Shown here: in pieces, positions 21,799-23,971 of the stretch | Layout: every line of letters starts with the position of its first letter | Position numbering within the stretch: position 1 is the stretch's first letter | Assembly: GCA_015657535.1 (NCBI GenBank) | Contig: JADHZB010000521.1 | Location: 1 to 23,971, forward strand | DNA: 23,971 nt | DNA from: Nephromyces sp. MM_2019 | Taxonomy: Eukaryota; Apicomplexa; Aconoidasida; Nephromycida | Reading direction: 5' to 3' | The notes under the pieces: generated by a model | Seen by the model: the letters and a program-made list of their open reading frames with translations, nothing else | What the model was told of the DNA's origin: nothing | The model's database searches: none | Position numbers and translations under genes: made by a program

Positions 21799-22162
21799 TA
21801 TTTATATATGTGTGCGAGTGTATGTATATTTGTATGTGTGTATATGCACGTTTATGTGTGTATGTTTATGTGCGTTTATATATATGTGTATATATATATA
21901 TATAGATTGAAGTAATTTTATTTTATTTTTCTTTTAAAAGTTTGAAAATAGTTTAATGGACTTGTTTGTTGTTTATTTCAAAAAGAGTAATTGTATAGAA
22001 AAGTGTGTGTATGTTTCAAAGATAGGGGTATACAAATTTGTATATATACACACACATATATATTTATATATATATTCAGATAGTGAGTTTTAGATAAAAA
22101 TTGGATATGTGTATGGATATTTATTTATGATATGATTAAATATATTCTTATATATATATATA

Positions 22163-23951
22163 TTATTCAACAGTTAAATCAAATTGATATTCTTGATCAC
22201 ACCCCATATAACAATCACTCATTAAATATAACACATAGTTGTGTGTACCTCTAATCTCTGGTGTGTCAAAATTTAATTTTATATTTGAAAATGGTTTATT
22301 TACACACACCCTCTTTATTGCTGTGAGTGTGTTGGTTGATGGCTCACCTACAACTAACCACCACTGTTCATCTTTTACTTTAGGAAAATAAGGTGCATAC
22401 ACAGGCCCTAATACATCCTCCTATATAAACATATATATATAATATATATATATATGTATGTGTGTATTGTGGGGTGTAGTGTTTGTGTGTGTGTAGTGTG
22501 GGGTGAAGTGTTTGTGTGTGTGTAGTGTGGGGTGTAGTGTTTGTGTGTGTGTATTGTGGGGCGTAGTGTTTGTGTGTGTATATTATGGGGTGAAGTGTTT
22601 GTTTGTATGTGTGTGTGTGTGTGTATTGTGGGGTGTAGTGTTTGTGTGTGTGTATTGTGGGGTGTAGTGTTTGTGTGTGTGTATTGTGGGGTGTAGTGTT
22701 TGTGTGTGTGTATTGTGGGGTGTAGTATTTGTGTGTGTGTATTGTGGGGTGTAGTATTTGTGTGTGTGTATTGTGGGGTGTAGTGTTTGTGTGTTTGTAT
22801 TGTGGGGTGTAGTGTTTGTGTGTTTGTATTGTGGGGTGTAGTGTTTGTGTGTTTGTATTGTGGGGTGTAGTGTTTGTGTGTGTGTATATGTTATTGTATG
22901 TGTATTATGAATATAAGATGTTGCATTGCTCTAAAGTTATATATTCGAGAAGGTGTGTGTGTAATATATATAAATAATAAACTATCTTACCATCATATCC
23001 CTTTCAATTTGTATATTACACACAACAGATGTGTGTGGTGCAATTGGTCCTTCATTTTCTATTTTATAATCAACTGTAATTACAGGGTAACGATTACAGG
23101 CCTGTGCAACATCAACCATTTCATTCTCACTCAAACTTTTTAATAAATGTGTACGATCATCATTCTCCATATTCATAAAATCAAATATATCTTCAATATT
23201 TTGATCTATACAAAAAAAAAGTTTATGTGTGTGTATATAACTATATTTTGTGTGTGTATGACTATATTTTGTGTGTGTATAGCTATATTTTGTGTGCGTA
23301 TATATATATTGTGTATATGTATATGTATTTTTTGTATGTGTATGGCTATATTCTTTGTATGTGTGTGGCTATATTTTGTGTGTGTAACAATATTTTTTGT
23401 GTGTAACAATATTTTTTGTGTGTATAACTATATTTTGAATATATATATATATTCTGTATATATATGTTGTATATATATATATATATATAATGTGTGTGTA
23501 TATAACACACCTTTGGCAAGTTGAATAAGTTCATCTGTAAAATGTGGAAGCTGTTTAAGTGGAGAGTGTGTAGAATTCATAGCTTGTACAACCATTTGTG
23601 AAATTTCCATACAAATGAGGGCTGGTTGTAACCAACCATTACTACTAATAACATCAACCATAGCCTGTACTAAAGATAAGGCTGTTTCTAGTATAGAAGA
23701 TTGATCAATAGATAAATCAGAGGAGAGAGGTGTGCGGTTAAAATGTGCAAGAAGTAATATAAGGGCTTTATAATGAGGGTTATTATATTCGTTTTTATGA
23801 GGGGATTTGATAGCCAATGTGTGTACCAAATTTTCAAGGGCTACTTCCTCTCCTGAACGAAGTGAAATGTGTGTGTATTCTGTTGCATTTGATATCAATT
23901 CAAGTATTGCTTTCCTCTTTGTATTCCCCGTTAATAATTTATTAAATATTT
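22163..23951 (-). CDS. BRR2: U5 snRNP helicase Brr2 / SNRNP200, C-terminal Sec63 domain (5' partial)
   Basis: Three minus-strand exons, 23951-23511, 23205-22991 and 22420-22163 (stop TAA), join in phase to give the last 303 residues. The sequence follows the second Sec63 unit of Brr2 closely. Matching segments include ELISNATEY, the run up to PHKNEYNNPHYKALILLLAH, VDVISSNGWLQPALICMEIS, QAMNSTHSPLKQLPHFT, ACNRYP, the PYFPKVKDEQWWLVVGEP segment and the C-terminal THNYVLYLMSDCYMGCDQEY. Brr2 unwinds U4/U6 during spliceosome activation in the nucleus. This part holds helical bundle, helix-loop-helix and immunoglobulin-like folds of the inactive second cassette, which binds partner proteins. The rest of the gene lies to the right of the window; an acceptor-like site (TATAG) at 23952-23956 shows that a further upstream exon exists. 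Introns of 305 and 570 nt are made almost entirely of repeats. Confidence 0.93.
22466..22888. repeat. 29-bp minisatellite, about 14 copies, in Brr2 intron
   Basis: Fourteen occurrences of GGGG(T/C)G(T/A)AGT within units of mostly 29 bp, each with TGTTTGTGTGTGTGTATTGT variants. Later copies show a shared TGTGTTTGTAT change, so the array has internal subfamilies. It lies in the last intron of Brr2, where the transcribed strand reads CCCC/ACAC. The plus strand is G-rich with one G4 run per unit. Confidence 0.93.
23222..23434. repeat. About 22-bp TGTGTGTATAACTATATTT-type minisatellite in Brr2 intron
   Basis: Roughly nine units of TGTGTGTAT(A/G)(A/G)CTATATTT, period 19-23 bp, with later units changed to GTGTAACAATATTTTT. 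The array fills most of the intron between exons 23951-23511 and 23205-22991 of Brr2. Confidence 0.85.
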
Positions 23952-23971
23952 CTATACACACACACACAAAA

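Larger units (their letters stand above)
20290..22162. other. Convergent intergenic region, microsatellite and minisatellite rich
   Basis: About 1.9 kb between the stops of the C2-like gene (+) and Brr2 (-). A TG microsatellite starts directly after the C2-gene stop (20290-20365), followed by a G-rich stretch, T-runs, (TA)n tracts, AATTGATCATAC repeats, ACACAATCAA repeats, an AC run at 21115-21133 and a 26-bp TG-rich minisatellite. Open frames here are repeat artefacts. No gene is recognised. Confidence 0.75.

Noticed and set aside
21628..21915. Tyr/Val/Cys-rich frames of 70-95 residues
   Set aside because: They are translations of the 26-bp TG-rich minisatellite in three frames, with no gene-like composition.
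1..23971. Alternative genetic code (TAA/TAG as Gln), as in ciliates
   Set aside because: TAA, TAG and TGA each end a recognisable protein at its expected C-terminus (Brr2 TAA, nucleoplasmin-like TAG, uS9m TGA), and none occurs inside a conserved domain.
1..23971. CRISPR array, transposon or tRNA genes
   Set aside because: The tandem repeats have no unique spacers of even size, no transposase or reverse-transcriptase motif was seen, and no T-loop GTTCGA-type sequence sits in a tRNA-like fold.

Overview
The window looks like a nuclear chromosome segment of an AT-rich, intron-rich protist, most likely an apicomplexan. Piroplasm-like is my best guess, but this is inference and I cannot name the species. 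The basis is the very high A+T content, short GT..AG introns, a type I transmembrane subtilisin of the apicomplexan SUB kind, a mitochondrial-type ribosomal protein S9, a plant-HD2-like nucleoplasmin-fold protein, and TAA, TAG and TGA all acting as ordinary stops, which excludes ciliate-type codes. All gene models were built by hand from reading frame, GT..AG borders and phase agreement. No transcript data were available.

Layout. From the left edge to 3667 (+) lies the 3' part of a coiled-coil gene with a C-terminal four-cysteine zinc ribbon. It has at least 12 exons separated by CA/TG/TA microsatellite introns. Convergent to it, 3852-4694 (-) is a three-exon prefoldin-like gene of the PDRG1 family. 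An intronless EF-hand-like gene lies at 6102-6581 (-). Then come four genes on the + strand: a nucleoplasmin-like acidic chaperone with a 10-nt first exon (8592-9770), a 17-exon membrane-anchored subtilisin (10479-14199), mitochondrial uS9 (15518-16513), and a six-exon C2-domain-like protein (18122-20289). The right end holds, on the - strand, the last three visible exons of the spliceosomal helicase Brr2 (SNRNP200), ending at 22163.

The genes do not form one pathway. They are a housekeeping mix (splicing, chaperones, mitochondrial translation) plus one secretory/surface protease and one C2 protein. The noncoding DNA differs along the window. The two ends (about 1-3 kb and 18.2-24 kb) are full of CA/TG microsatellites and 22-40 bp tandem repeats, many inside introns. 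The stretch from about 3.7 to 18 kb has small compact introns and few such repeats. No tRNA, rRNA, CRISPR array or transposon was seen.
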